Shown in pieces: positions 46,969 through 58,298 of a stretch of 64,000 nucleotides of DNA; positions within the stretch are counted from its first letter, which is position 1; each line of letters begins with the position of its first letter. Under the pieces are notes generated by a model that made no database searches, was not told the DNA's origin, and was given only the letters and a program-made list of their open reading frames with translations. The stretch is from Prunus persica. Lineage: Eukaryota; Streptophyta; Magnoliopsida; Rosales; Rosaceae. A program made the position numbers and the translations under genes. Location of the stretch: assembly GCF_000346465.2 (NCBI RefSeq), contig NC_034010.1:26498643-26562642 (forward strand), given 5' to 3'.

Positions 46969-49900
46969 ATGCCTACGCCGGTTACTGTGGCCAGGCAATG
47001 CTTAACTCCGGAGGCAGCCCACGCGCTCGACGAGGCCGTGGCGGTGGCGCGACGCAGAGGCCACGGCCAAACGACGTCGCTGCACGCCGTGTCCGCTCTG
47101 CTTTCCCTCTCGTCCTCCACGCTGCGCGAGGCCTGCGCGCGCGCCCGAAACTCCGCCTACCCGCCGCGTCTCCAATTCAAGGCTCTCGAGCTCTGCCTCA
47201 GCGTCTCACTCGACCGGGTCCCCTCGACCCAACTCGCCGACGACCCTCCCGTGTCGAACTCGCTCATGGCCGCCGTCAAACGGTCGCAAGCCAACCAGAG
47301 AAGACAGCCCGAAAATTACCATCTCTACCACCAGCTCTCGCAGCAGTCCTCCATCTCCGCCGTTAAAGTGGAGCTCCAGCAGCTGATTCTGTCCATTCTC
47401 GACGACCCGGTTGTCAGTCGGGTCTTCGCCGAGGCGGGTTTTCGGAGCTCCGAAATTAAGCTCGCTATTTTGCGCCCTTTTCCTCAGCTCCTCAGGTACT
47501 CGCGCTCCAGAGCTCACCATCCTCTGTTTCTCTGCAACCTGACCGAGTATCCGGACCAGGTTCGCCGGACCCGACCCTCCTTTCCCTTCTCGGGTTCTTT
47601 AACCGACGGGGACGAGAATTCAAGGAGAATAGGACAGGTTCTCATTAGAAACAGAGGAAGGAATCCTCTGCTTGTTGGTGTATACGCTTACGATGCGCTT
47701 CAGAGCTTCGTGGAAGCTTTGGAGAAAATAAAAGATGGTGTTTTGCCTGTGGAGCTTTCTGGGTTGAGTGTAGTTTCCACTGAAAAAGATTTCTCAAAGT
47801 TCATAACAGAGGATTGCGATAAAGGGTCTGTAAATTTGAAGTTTGGGGAGATGGGTCAGTTGGTAGAGCAGAGTTTGGGACCTGGGCTTCTTGTGAACAT
47901 TGGAGACTTGAAGGCGTTTGTTGCAGACAATGCTTTAGGTGACTCAGTGAGTTACGTGGTTGCTCAATTGACCAGGTTGCTGGAGCTTCATCGTGGGAAA
48001 GTATGGTTGACTGGTGCCACAGCTAGCTATGGAAGCTACCTGAAATTTATTGGTAGGTTCCCGTCCATAGAAAAAGACTGGGACTTGCAGCTTTTGCCCA
48101 TCACCTCTCTCAGACCTCCCTTGTCTGAATCGTATCCCAGGTCCAGGTGAGTTGTTGCTGCCCTGTAAATCTATATATTGCATGGACTTGTTCTGTTTTA
48201 AATTTGATGCCATATGAGGTTGTGGAAGTTTTCTTTTGTTTGCTTCTGAATTATAAAATTATGTTATCTTTACTTAGATGCTTCTGCGTGTAGTTTTCCA
48301 TATAATTTATTGCTGTGTAAAGTGAGAGTTGTACTTTCTTCTTATTGTTCTTTCTTTTTTTAAGTACAGATTTGTGAATTTGTGATATAGTTCTTTATTT
48401 ACAAAATTTAATATGTGGCTTGTACTTTCTGACATAGTTTGTAGTGATATAGCTTAATTTTTAGAGGAGTGGGGTGATTGACCAACTACCTTTGTGTTAT
48501 TTTTTTGCTGAAATATTGGCCAAATACCTGAGTTAGATAATATCAAGGTATATATTGCAATTTGAAATAGATTTATATGAGACCATACTTCATAGTCCAT
48601 CTTCTAAGCTTTTGTGAAATATTTTTAGCTCTCATAAATTCATACTCCATCCTCTATGCATATTTAAGTAATCAAAAGTGTGGAACAATTATGCATTTGT
48701 TGGAACTGTCTGTTCAGAATGTCTATTTTCCAGTTTGATTTCTGACTGTATGTGCCTGTTGAATCTCACAGTTTCCTGGTCATGATATACTTACAGCTTG
48801 ATGGAGTCTTTTGTTCCATTTGGTGGATTCTTTTCAGCACCTTCTGACCTAAACCTCCCAATAAGTAGTTCATATCAGTGCGTGCCCCGCAATCATCCGT
48901 GCAATGAAAAATGCGGGCAAGAAGCATATGCTGCTCCAAAGGGCGGTGTTGCTGCTTCAGTGGCAGGTCAGCATCAAGCTAGCTTGCCTTCTTGGTTGCA
49001 GATGGCTCCACTTGGCATAAACAAGGGAATTGATACGAAGGTGTGTATCACGATCAATACATCTTCAATTCACAAGGTTGAATTGTCAATATTGTGCTTT
49101 GTTTTTCTAGATGACAACCAGTTGGTGTTCTATCATTCGTTGGGATTTTGAAATCTTTACTTCAAACTACAGGTTTTTTTACATTATTCGTTTGAAAACT
49201 AGTTTGTATCTCTTCAGTGCAGACCAAAGATGATGGTGTGTTATTGAGTGCCAAAGTTACAGGGCTACAAGACAAATGGGGTGATACATGCCAACATCTT
49301 CATCACCCTCATCCCCTGCCTGAAGCAAACTTGTTTCCAACTATAGTGGGCTTTCAGTCTCCTGAAGACAAAAAGGACAATCAAGGCAACAACACGGACA
49401 TTTCTTCAAATAAAACTGAGTGCAAGAATACAAATTCATGCATGCCCATAGATGTGCAAACAAAATCAAGCGTTCCTCCCCAAGCTACTAATGACAGTTT
49501 CTCATCTGAAGTATGGGAAAATCCTTCGAAAGATGAAGATCTTGAGTCGGGTGGCCTCAGGTCTCCTTCCCTGTCCAATTCTAGTGTGGTTGACGGTAGC
49601 CGAACATCTGCTACATCTACCACTTCCGTGACCACAGATTTAGGGTTAGGAATATGCTCTTCTCCTGCTAGTAATACAGCCAATAAACCTCCAAATCAGA
49701 ATCAAGGACTTAAACAGGACATCTCAGGTTGCCTTTCCTGTAATGTAGATATAGTCAATGGGAATCTCTATTCTGTTCAATCATCATCCTGCTCAAGTCT
49801 TGACAACCATGGGCAGTTTGATCCAAGTGATGTCAAGGTGCTTTTTAGAGCTCTCTTTGAGAGGGTTGGCTGGCAAATTGAAGCTATAAGTGTTATTAGC

Positions 49901-51091
49901 CAAAGAATAGCTCACTGCCGATCGAGAAGTGAAAATTTCGTTGGAGCAAGTCACAGAAGGGACATATGGTTCAATTTTTCAGGACCTGATAGGTATGGCA
50001 AAAAGAAAACTGCTGTTGCCCTTGCTGAGGTATTATATGGAGGCCAGGAACAATTGATCTGTGTGGATCTGGATTCTCAGGACGGAATGATCCATTCAGA
50101 CACTATCTTTGACTGTCAAGCAGTGAATGGTTATGATGTGAAGTTTAGAGGTAAGACGGTTGTTGATTATGTTGCCGGAGAATTGTGCAAGAAACCCTTG
50201 TCCATTGTCTTCCTAGAAAATGTTGACAAGGCGGATGTGGTGACTCGAAATTGTTTGTCCCTGGCTTTATCGACTGGTAAGTTCTTAGACTCCCATGGAA
50301 GACAAGTCAGCACCAGTAATGCAATATTTGTTACAACTTCAAAATTCTCAAAGGGATGCAGTAATCTCACTTCCACAAACGGACCCTCCAACTATTCCGA
50401 GGAAAGAATCTTGCAAGCGAAAGGGCGGTCAGTGCAGATCACCATTGAATGTTCCTTTGAAGACAGCATGGCCATAAGCCAAAACTGGAGGGCATCCTCC
50501 AATACAACTAAAGAAGGCATATCCAACCAACATCTTCTGAATAAAAGGAAACTGATTGGTGTCAATGAGCCTCTAGAGCAGCATGAAGTCTCAGAGATGC
50601 CCAAACGTGCTAACAAGACATCAACTAGGTATCTGGATCTCAACCTTCCAGCTGAAGAAACTGCAGCACAAGACACAGACGATGGGAGCTCTGAAAACGA
50701 CTGCCCATCTGAAAACTCCAAGCCTTGGTTGCAAGAATTCTTTGAGAAGGTGGATGATACAGTGGTATTCAAACCGGTTGATTTTGATGCACTTGCAGAG
50801 AAAATATCAAAGGAGATCAAGAACAGTTTCCACAAGTTTGTTGACACCGAGTGTTTGCTAGAAATCGACTCAAAAGTCATGGAACAACTACTTGCAGCAG
50901 TGTATTTGACAGACGGGTATAAGGTGGTGGAAACTTGGGTAGAGCAAGTACTGAGCAGGGGATTTGCAGAAGTTCAGAAGAGATATAGCTCCAATGCAAT
51001 TACTATGCTAAAACTTAAAACTTGTGAGGGGCTTTGCTTGGAGCAGCCAGCACCAAAAACTTTCCTTCTCCCCAGCATTATACTAAAATGA
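46969..51091 (+). CDS. SMAX1-LIKE 6/7/8 (D53-type) strigolactone signalling repressor
   Basis: Three exons: 46969-48146, 48797-49040 and 49223-51091; 1096 residues. It is a class I Clp ATPase-like nuclear protein degraded after strigolactone perception by D14 and the F-box protein MAX2/D3. Visible features are a double Clp-N domain (about 8-170, from [19 protein letters not shown]), a degenerate P-loop ([11 protein letters not shown], about 728), the degron motif FRGKT (Arg about 783) whose loss stabilises rice D53, and an EAR motif LDLNL (about 945) that recruits TOPLESS corepressors. The ATG at 46969 is chosen because [15 protein letters not shown] is the conserved start; in-frame sequence upstream lacks an ATG. 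Exon 1 is markedly GC-rich at its 5' end. Position beside the DYRK gene favours the SMXL8 locus (At2g40130), but 6/7/8 cannot be separated reliably by eye. Confidence 0.93.
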
Positions 51092-51589
51092 TTTCCAAGA
51101 AAAGTGTATTCTTGTAATTATATAATATAAGGTAGCATGTAGCTTCTAGTAACCTTTGTTTAGCCTCTTTCATTTTCTGTTTTCTGTGTTTTATTTATTT
51201 CTGGGCCAGTCCTTGTTTAGCCTCCTATCCCATGGTTTTAATGGGTTTTGCTTGTGCTTGTATGAAACTTCTATGTACCAATTAAGCTGTTTTGCCTTAA
51301 ATGATGTGTAAAACTCCAAAAGAAAGTTGGGAAGGAATTTTATGTGAATAATTGTTACTAATTTCTTCCTAGCTTCTTTTTTATTTTATTTTATATTTAT
51401 ATTTTTATGTTTTTGGGAGCAGATGCTCTATAAAATAGAAGCACCTTAATATAGTACAAAAGATAGCAATTTGTTCCTAGCTTTATTGTGTTCAATCAGA
51501 CCATTGGTAATTTTTATCGTCTCTCATTTTATAAGACAAGCGATATTAAAGGAGGAGAAAATCGATCACAAAACACCAAGACCAAGCCT

Positions 51590-51831
51590 ATTAACCAAGG
51601 AAAATGCTAGGGAGACCAACTTTAGATACCAACTTGTGTACGTAGTCTCTAAGAGATTGGGGGTCTGATCGTATTGGTGGGCGCGTCCTCNNNNNNNNNN
51701 NNNNNNNNNNNNNNNNNNNNNNNNNNNNNNNNNNNNNNNNNNNNNNNNNNNNNNNNNNNNNNNNNNNNNNNNNNNNNNNNNNNNNNNNNNGGTATCTAAA
51801 GTTGGTCTCCCTAGCATGACCCATTAACCAA
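51590..51831. mobile_element. Mutator-like MITE with 9-bp target duplication, interrupted by a gap
   Basis: Identical 9-mers ATTAACCAA lie at 51590-51598 and 51823-51831. Just inside, ATGCTAGGGAGACCAACTTT (left, from 51604) and its perfect reverse complement (right, to 51817) form terminal inverted repeats; with the following AGATACC the perfect match is 27 bp, and the outermost 5 bp differ partly. A 9-bp target duplication with long inverted ends is the Mutator (MULE) signature. The interior is partly unknown because of the N run. Confidence 0.7.
51691..51790. other. Assembly gap (100 N)
   Basis: One hundred N, the conventional length for a gap of unknown size. It lies between the inverted ends of the MITE, so the true interior length cannot be read. 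Confidence 0.99.
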
Positions 51832-51971
51832 ATAGGACATGCCGTAAGTTGAGGGAATCAGTCTCATAAGCCAGCCCGAGCCCAAATGAAAGCCCAGGTC
51901 TCCTCCTTATCTAATCCAATCCCTTATTTTGTTTTCAAAAATATATATCAAATCGCACACATTTGGGGAAA

Positions 51972-54764
51972 ATGCCATCTTCGAGCCCTCGCACCGTCGA
52001 AGAGATCTTCAAGGACTACAGCGCTCGTCGCTCTGCTGTCATTCGCGCCCTTACCTACGGTTCTCTCTCTCCCTCTCTGTTCTAATTACATACACAAAAA
52101 TGCATGCTTTTTTATTTAGTGTGATGTTCATTGACGCTTTGCTTGTTTCTGCACTTTCAGATGTGGATGAGTTCTATTCGCTTTGCGATCCAGGTCTCTT
52201 CTTATTTCGGTTTTTTTTATTTTGCTCTTCATTAGCTTTCTGTTTGTTTACCGAGAAAATTGAGTAAAAATATAGGCTTGAGTATGTCTTTGTAATTATC
52301 ATGAGATTTTGTTCTGTTTTGGTGCTTAGGGATAGTAGTCGTTATAGGTTCTGGCTGAGTAGAAACGCTGAAAGGCATCAGATTTAGAATTGTTGTTTCA
52401 TTTCTCTTTCTACATTTTCTAGGAAACCTAACAGATCATATTAGTGTTCAATTTCCCCTCATAGCTTCTACTAATCGTATTCCATTGATGCCTTTAGTTT
52501 AATTTCAATCAAAATTTTATTGCTTGTTTTGCTTCCATTTGGAATGGGATGCTTTACTTACAAGCTGTGTGTACTTTAATATATTTCAGAGAAGGAGAAT
52601 TTGTGCCTGTACGGACACCCAGATGAGTCGTGGGAGGTGACTCTGCCGGCAGAGGAAGTACCCCCGGAGCTTCCTGAGCCTGCACTGGGCATCAATTTTG
52701 CAAGAGATGGGATGAACCGTAAGGATTGGCTGTCATTGATTGCAGTACATAGTGATGCTTGGTTGCTCTCTGTGGCTTTCTACTTTGGTGCTCGCCTGAA
52801 TCGAAATGAGAGGTTTGTTTCTCTTGTCCTGAGTTTACAGCTGATATTTTCGCGAATTCAAATGTTATTTTTGATGTTTTTTTCCTTTTCTACTTGTGGA
52901 GATGTTATTTTTTTATGTTTTCCTGTTCTCATTCACTCAGCAAAGGTCTGTCTTTCAGGCATTCATGATATTTCATGAGCTCTTGTTGCTTGTTTTCATG
53001 AAAGATTAGGGGCCGTTTGGCATCCGAAAACATTTTTTCATTTCTGAATACACTGGATCGTTTTCTCTGCCAGAAAACATGTTTGGCACAGCATTTTCAA
53101 AAACAAATTTGCAAAAAATTCTTTAAAAAACAGGCCATTTTTAGAAAACACTAAAACATCGTTTTTTCAGTATTCTAATTGTTGATTTCAGAATTGGGGA
53201 TGATATCGTATGCAAATATCTTTTCTGTGTATGTCAAATCAACCACCACCTGATGCACAAAGGCCTCAATTTGGAAACTTCACCTCTTCTTTTGAGCAGT
53301 CATTTTCATGAATTTCATTTCAGCAAGCTCTAAATCCTCAATGCTCTGGTTCCCAATTTGAATCAAGCCTGAAAGTAACTTTAGAAAATCTCATCTCCAA
53401 ATCCTAAAACTTGATTGAGATTAACAGGTTTTGGTTTGTCAAGAAAACCCTAGCTTTTGACCCGAATTGAAAAGATCGATGAGCAGAGGAATGACAAGGG
53501 TCTTCTTCCTTCTCTTTTTGAATCTGATAAAGAAAAAGAAAAAGAATTCCCCCTGTGGTCATGGCCTATTGTATTTCTGTTTTCCCTTTTGGGTGCCTTA
53601 ATGAATTATGATTTCTGACCCAAAAAAGAGGTAGCCCACACAATGTGTCAGTCATATAAACAAAATGTGAGGCCTGTGAAGGGTCATATACTAGCCCAAA
53701 CATGTTTATTACTTTGTTATATAATTTGGTTTGATGTACTTAACATCTTTAAAATGATACTTTAATAAAATACTTTGGACTTGTTTTCAGTGCCTAATTC
53801 CTTGGAAATCATTTTTAAGTGAACGGGTTCCTGATATTTCGTTTGACATAAATGAATCCTCACTGTATATTTTGAGAATAATGAGAAGAAAAAATAAAGT
53901 CTTTGTTGTTGCAAGATTGTTGTTAATACTTGTTATACCTGGACAATACAATGAACTGTAATTAAATGAAGCTGCTGATTTATATGCGCAGACATCCAAT
54001 TCAGAAATGTCATTTTCACTTTCCTTCTATGGAATTTCCTTGCCCATCCTCTAGCTTCCTGATTCAATAGACGTTGTTCATTGAGGAAGTTAGTGTTAAT
54101 TGTATAATGTGTTGTGTTGTCCCACCATTTCATTTTAGTGCAAATCATCTCCTATACCTGGCCATCATATTGAAATTGTCACTAAACTAAAAGGTGGTTT
54201 GCTGGGCCATCCATCTTGGTAACCCCAAACAAAGAAGGTTGCAAGTGTACATAGATAACCATTTTTTAAAAATCAACAGGAAGCGTCTATTTAGCTTGAC
54301 AAATGATCTGCCTACAATCTTTGAAGTCGTAACTGGAAGGAAGCCCGTAAAAGACAAACCCAGTGCAGATAGTGGAAGCAAATCCAGGAACAGTGCGAAG
54401 GTGAAAATTTCTCCCTCTTTCTCTCTCTGAAAATAATTGCCTGCCAACTGAGCTTTGGATGGTCTTTCCCTTTGTGCAAATTTTGGGCTTATGACCAATC
54501 TCTGTGTCTTTGCAGAGATCAGTTGATGGACAAATAAAGAGCAATAATAAGTTACTCGATGGGAGTTATGTGGAGGATGAAGATGAGCATAGTGAAACCC
54601 TATGTGGAAGCTGTGGGGGAAATTACAGTGCTAATGAGTTTTGGATTGGCTGTGACATCTGCGAGAGGTGGTACCATGGGAAGTGTGTGAAGATTACACC
54701 AGCCAAGGCAGAATATATTCAGCAGTACAAATGTCCTTCTTGCAGCACAAAGAAGGGCAAGTAG
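51972..54764 (+). CDS. ALFIN-LIKE PHD finger protein
   Basis: Five exons: 51972-52059, 52161-52193, 52590-52812, 54280-54400 and 54516-54764; all GT-AG, 237 residues. It is a nuclear chromatin reader. The N-terminal Alfin domain ([20 protein letters not shown] through [15 protein letters not shown] and [18 protein letters not shown]) is followed by a Ser/Lys linker and an acidic stretch. A C-terminal PHD finger with the C4HC3 pattern ([31 protein letters not shown]) has the Trp and acidic residues expected for binding H3K4me3. The first ATG in the leader opens the conserved [11 protein letters not shown] start. Intron 3 is 1.47 kb, far longer than the others, and seems to contain inserted DNA (see findings). 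Family members regulate stress and seed genes; which AL subtype this is cannot be decided here. Confidence 0.95.
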
Positions 54765-55156
54765 TAGTGACTAATGAAAAGCTCGGCGTCCAGGGATTTT
54801 ACCCCATTGTAATGTTCAATTGTACGGTCGGTAGATACTCTCTGACCACGGTTTTTCTTGTTTTATTCCCACTCTCCGGCCATGCTGCCATCGTTAAAAC
54901 CTAGTTTTATCCCCCCCCTTGCGTTATATGTACCTCTGTATCCTCGTAATGTATAGATCTTGTTTCATTTGTGTTATTTATGAAATGCTCCTGAGTTTTA
55001 GTTACTAAATGATGTGGTTTATGATTTGACAGTACAACTTCTGAGTGTAGCATGAAGCTTATGTGTCCTTGTGTGAGAATTTTATTTTGAATAATTTTTC
55101 AGTGTGACCGTTACATCACTAAGTGACAAACGTATCCATCTACGAGTAATGTATTG

Positions 55157-55262
55157 TATTTATAAAATATCAATTATGTATTTATAAAATATCAATTATG
55201 TCGTCCACTAATATTATGAATCCACTTGTGCAGTCCACTAATATTATGAATCCACTTGTGCA
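55157..55262. repeat. Two consecutive tandem duplications (22 bp x2, then 30 bp x2)
   Basis: TATTTATAAAATATCAATTA.. occupies 55157-55178 and 55179-55200. GTCCACTAATATTATGAATC.. occupies 55203-55232 and 55233-55262. Within each pair the copies are identical, so they are recent. Confidence 0.9.
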
Positions 55263-55919
55263 ATTTGTAGATAGAGTTGAGTTGACGACAAGTCTTCACG
55301 TGCTTTGTGAAAACGTTGTGATGGCACATTGATTGTCGTTTTTCTTACTTTCTTAAGTCCAAAAGCAAAAATAAAATAAAATCAGGTGACATTTACATCA
55401 GCAATTTAACAAAATATGTATCAATCAACTGTATTATTGATGGTGCTGCTACAAGGACCACCTTTAGATCTTATTCTTATTTAACAAGCCCGAATAAAAA
55501 ACGTGCTGGTATTGAGTACACGTGCTTCTTTGACTTTTACTTATGAGGCATGCTAACATGATTAAACCTGTCCCCAAACAGATGGCATGGCCCAGCTTAA
55601 TAGTTAATTAAATACTTAATAATTTCATCATTAAAAGTTAAAACTTCTCCTCCTTTGCCCACTACTTGGTTGGTGCCTTTATTCCTTTTAATATATGTCA
55701 CCTCCACTTACAATGCAATCTTTAGCTTACATGCATGAACCTCCTTGCTCACTTTTTGCAATTTAGAATGGACTTTAGAGGTAGATGCTTTAATATTTCA
55801 CCCATAAGCAAATAGATATATAATCCTTGAATTATTGTTTGGAGCATGGAGTTATCTGACTGATTCAAAGTTGCAATTCCTTGTTTTCAAAGCTCATACA
55901 CGGCTGATTTTAAATTCAA

Positions 55920-56097
55920 ATCCCAATAATACATTGACAATGGGTATAAAAATTACTTTTCTCTAATATTACTTGTATTAAAAAAATAATTCATATAACA
56001 CACGGATGATCAAAGTTGGAAGTTTCGAACCCACAACCTCTTAAAATCAGAGCTTAAATACCATGTGTGTTTGTCACTAGGCCCCAAACACTCAAAA
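55920..56097 (-). mobile_element. Putative tRNA-derived SINE
   Basis: On the minus strand an A-box-like GGGGCCTAGTGACAAAC (around 56071-56086) and a B-box GGGTTCGAAAC (56022-56032) are about 45 bp apart. An AT-rich tail follows toward lower coordinates. Target duplications were not identified and the ends are approximate. Confidence 0.35.
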
Positions 56098-57463
56098 CTT
56101 TGAGGGAATATCAAACTAAACATACCTCACCTCTTGCCCTCTCCATCACCTCTTATGCTTAATTATAAGGTTATTGCCAAATTGTCATAATCAAAGAAAA
56201 CCTTGCCAAATTTGTTTTCATCCTTCCATGGTGTGGATGCATTCTCATATAACCTGATAGAGACTGATGCATATTCATAGCCCTTTTGGTTATAATTACA
56301 ACTACTGCTAGCTAATCACCACTACAGTGGATATAATCAGAACATATATTATACATACGTGGCTTGCAGGGAAATGAAGCACTTTGTTCTTCTCGATTGT
56401 CAAATTGGAATTGGTTTGAGTATAAAAATCAACAAGTTTAAACTACTACGTGCCACCATATAAATCAGTAATCACAAAACTAACGTGTAAACTATGGTGC
56501 TTAAGATCAATCATTTTCTTCAAAGATCAATTCTACCTTCATTAATATTTTAGGTTGGGAAATTAGGAGATGTTGACCACAAAGGTAAAGAGACTAGAAG
56601 AAGAATACCACCATAACATTATTCCGAACCAATCATTTATTGTCATATATTTTAATTTTTCGGCATAACAATACGTGATAGGCTTGAAATATTGCCACGA
56701 TGACATCCCTGTTATATGTAAATTCTAGAAGGCATCTCAGAATTCATCACACATGACATGACACAATTGTAGGTTGTTATATATAAATATTTATTAATTA
56801 AGAAATCAAAGAAAACTTATTAAGAATTAAGAAGAAAAAAAGTCTTGGATTTTGATGATAGATAATGAAGGGGGGCCCACACATCTCTAGCATCTGCTAA
56901 GGACCGCCAAGGATTGCCTCACATCAGACAGACATCACAATGAAGAGAAATATACATTGAGACTGAAATTAATAATTTATATTATAAATAAAAAAACCAT
57001 TCAAAGTTTGCTAGTTTCGATCCAACAAAACTGCCCAAGATGATGTCGACCACAACATATATTCTACCAACGATATGAAATCAAAATAAGTAAAAGAATC
57101 TGGATTGAGTCCATTACGAGACAAAATCAAAATTATTAGATATTTGAATCAATATATATTTCTCTCCCTCTCTCTCTCTGAGAAAAAGCCATCTGTCATC
57201 AATACACACACGTGCTAAATTGTTATTAATTAAGTATTATTAGAATCGAGAAGAACCTTAACAGTTGACACTTGACTTTTCATACATGATTGAAGTATAG
57301 AAAAAAGAAGCTATACTGAAGCACGGCTTTAGACTTTAAATAAAAGAGTATATGTAGAGATTAATTAACATAAATTAAAGATGGGATTAATAAAAATATT
57401 TCCACACTAATTCCACTAAAAAAACTCGTTCACTAATTCCACTTAAAAATTCGTACGCTAATT

Positions 57464-57549
57464 AATCAAAGGTGAATGATGAAACCAGTCCCTGTAATAA
57501 TTAATTAATCAAAGGTGAATCATGAAACCAGTCCCTGTAATAATTAATG
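57464..57549. repeat. 43-bp tandem duplication
   Basis: AATCAAAGGTGAAT starts at 57464 and 57507. Each copy continues with ATGAAACCAGTCCCTGTAAT. The copies differ by about one base. Confidence 0.85.
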
Positions 57550-58298
57550 TAAATTGAGTCAAATTCCAATCATCCAATGTGGATGGCATTATAATTTGCG
57601 CACCAATCTAATCTATTAAACTTATAAAATATTCTATCCAATGCAGTTATTAGGCACATTTATTTAATCAAAAGAAGTATTAGAATTACGGCCAGATTCT
57701 CCTCTTCCCTCCAAGTGCATTCGGGTTTAATTTACGTAAGAGACAATTGTAAAATATTCGTGCACTTCTTATTTTTATGGTCAAATTAATGCCTGTTAAT
57801 TCATGGTCTAAACCAATTAAAGTTAAAATCAACCATAGAGTTAATATGATATTATGGTGTTTACCCAATCTTTACGATAAGAAGCAATGACCAACATGTT
57901 TGATGTTTTATACTTTTATATTTGTACCACAACGCTAGGCTTGACTTATGAATATAATCAATAAAACTGTATACAAAAAAATGCCATTAATATATTGTAA
58001 TATTTAACCAACGGTCCAAACATGACCAAAGTATTTTATTGTCACCACAATCAATGGAACAAATTAAGTGGGACAAAGCTTTGTCATTAGATACAATTCG
58101 AATCTTTGTAGCCCCCCTCCATAAACATCAATAATTTTTCACTGTAGTTTTGTGATCCCTTCGTGATTACAAGATGTACAATTAACTCTCAATAAAAAAG
58201 GATCGTTACATATATATATATATATATATATTTATATGTGCTCAGCTGCTCATGTGATTTACAGTAGGGAAGAAAATTTATAATTAATTTGGTGAGGA

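Larger units (their letters stand above)
51092..51971. other. Intergenic region SMXL / ALFIN-LIKE with assembly gap
   Basis: 880 bp: SMXL 3' UTR, AT-rich spacer, a Mutator-like MITE interrupted by 100 N, and about 140 bp of ALFIN-LIKE promoter and leader. Confidence 0.6.
54765..58298. other. Convergent intergenic region ALFIN-LIKE / JOX
   Basis: 3.5 kb of AT-rich DNA. It contains the ALFIN-LIKE 3' UTR, two adjacent short tandem duplications (55157-55262), a putative SINE on the minus strand (about 55920-56097), a 43-bp tandem repeat (57464-57549) and (TA)n at about 58208-58231. No gene is recognised. Confidence 0.55.

Noticed and set aside
46956..47366. 136-codon ORF in another frame of SMXL exon 1
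   Set aside because: Frame shadow in GC-rich sequence; Arg/Ala-rich with no domain.
51566..51824. Minus-strand ORFs of 77 and 83 codons
   Set aside because: They read through the run of N and the MITE inverted repeats.
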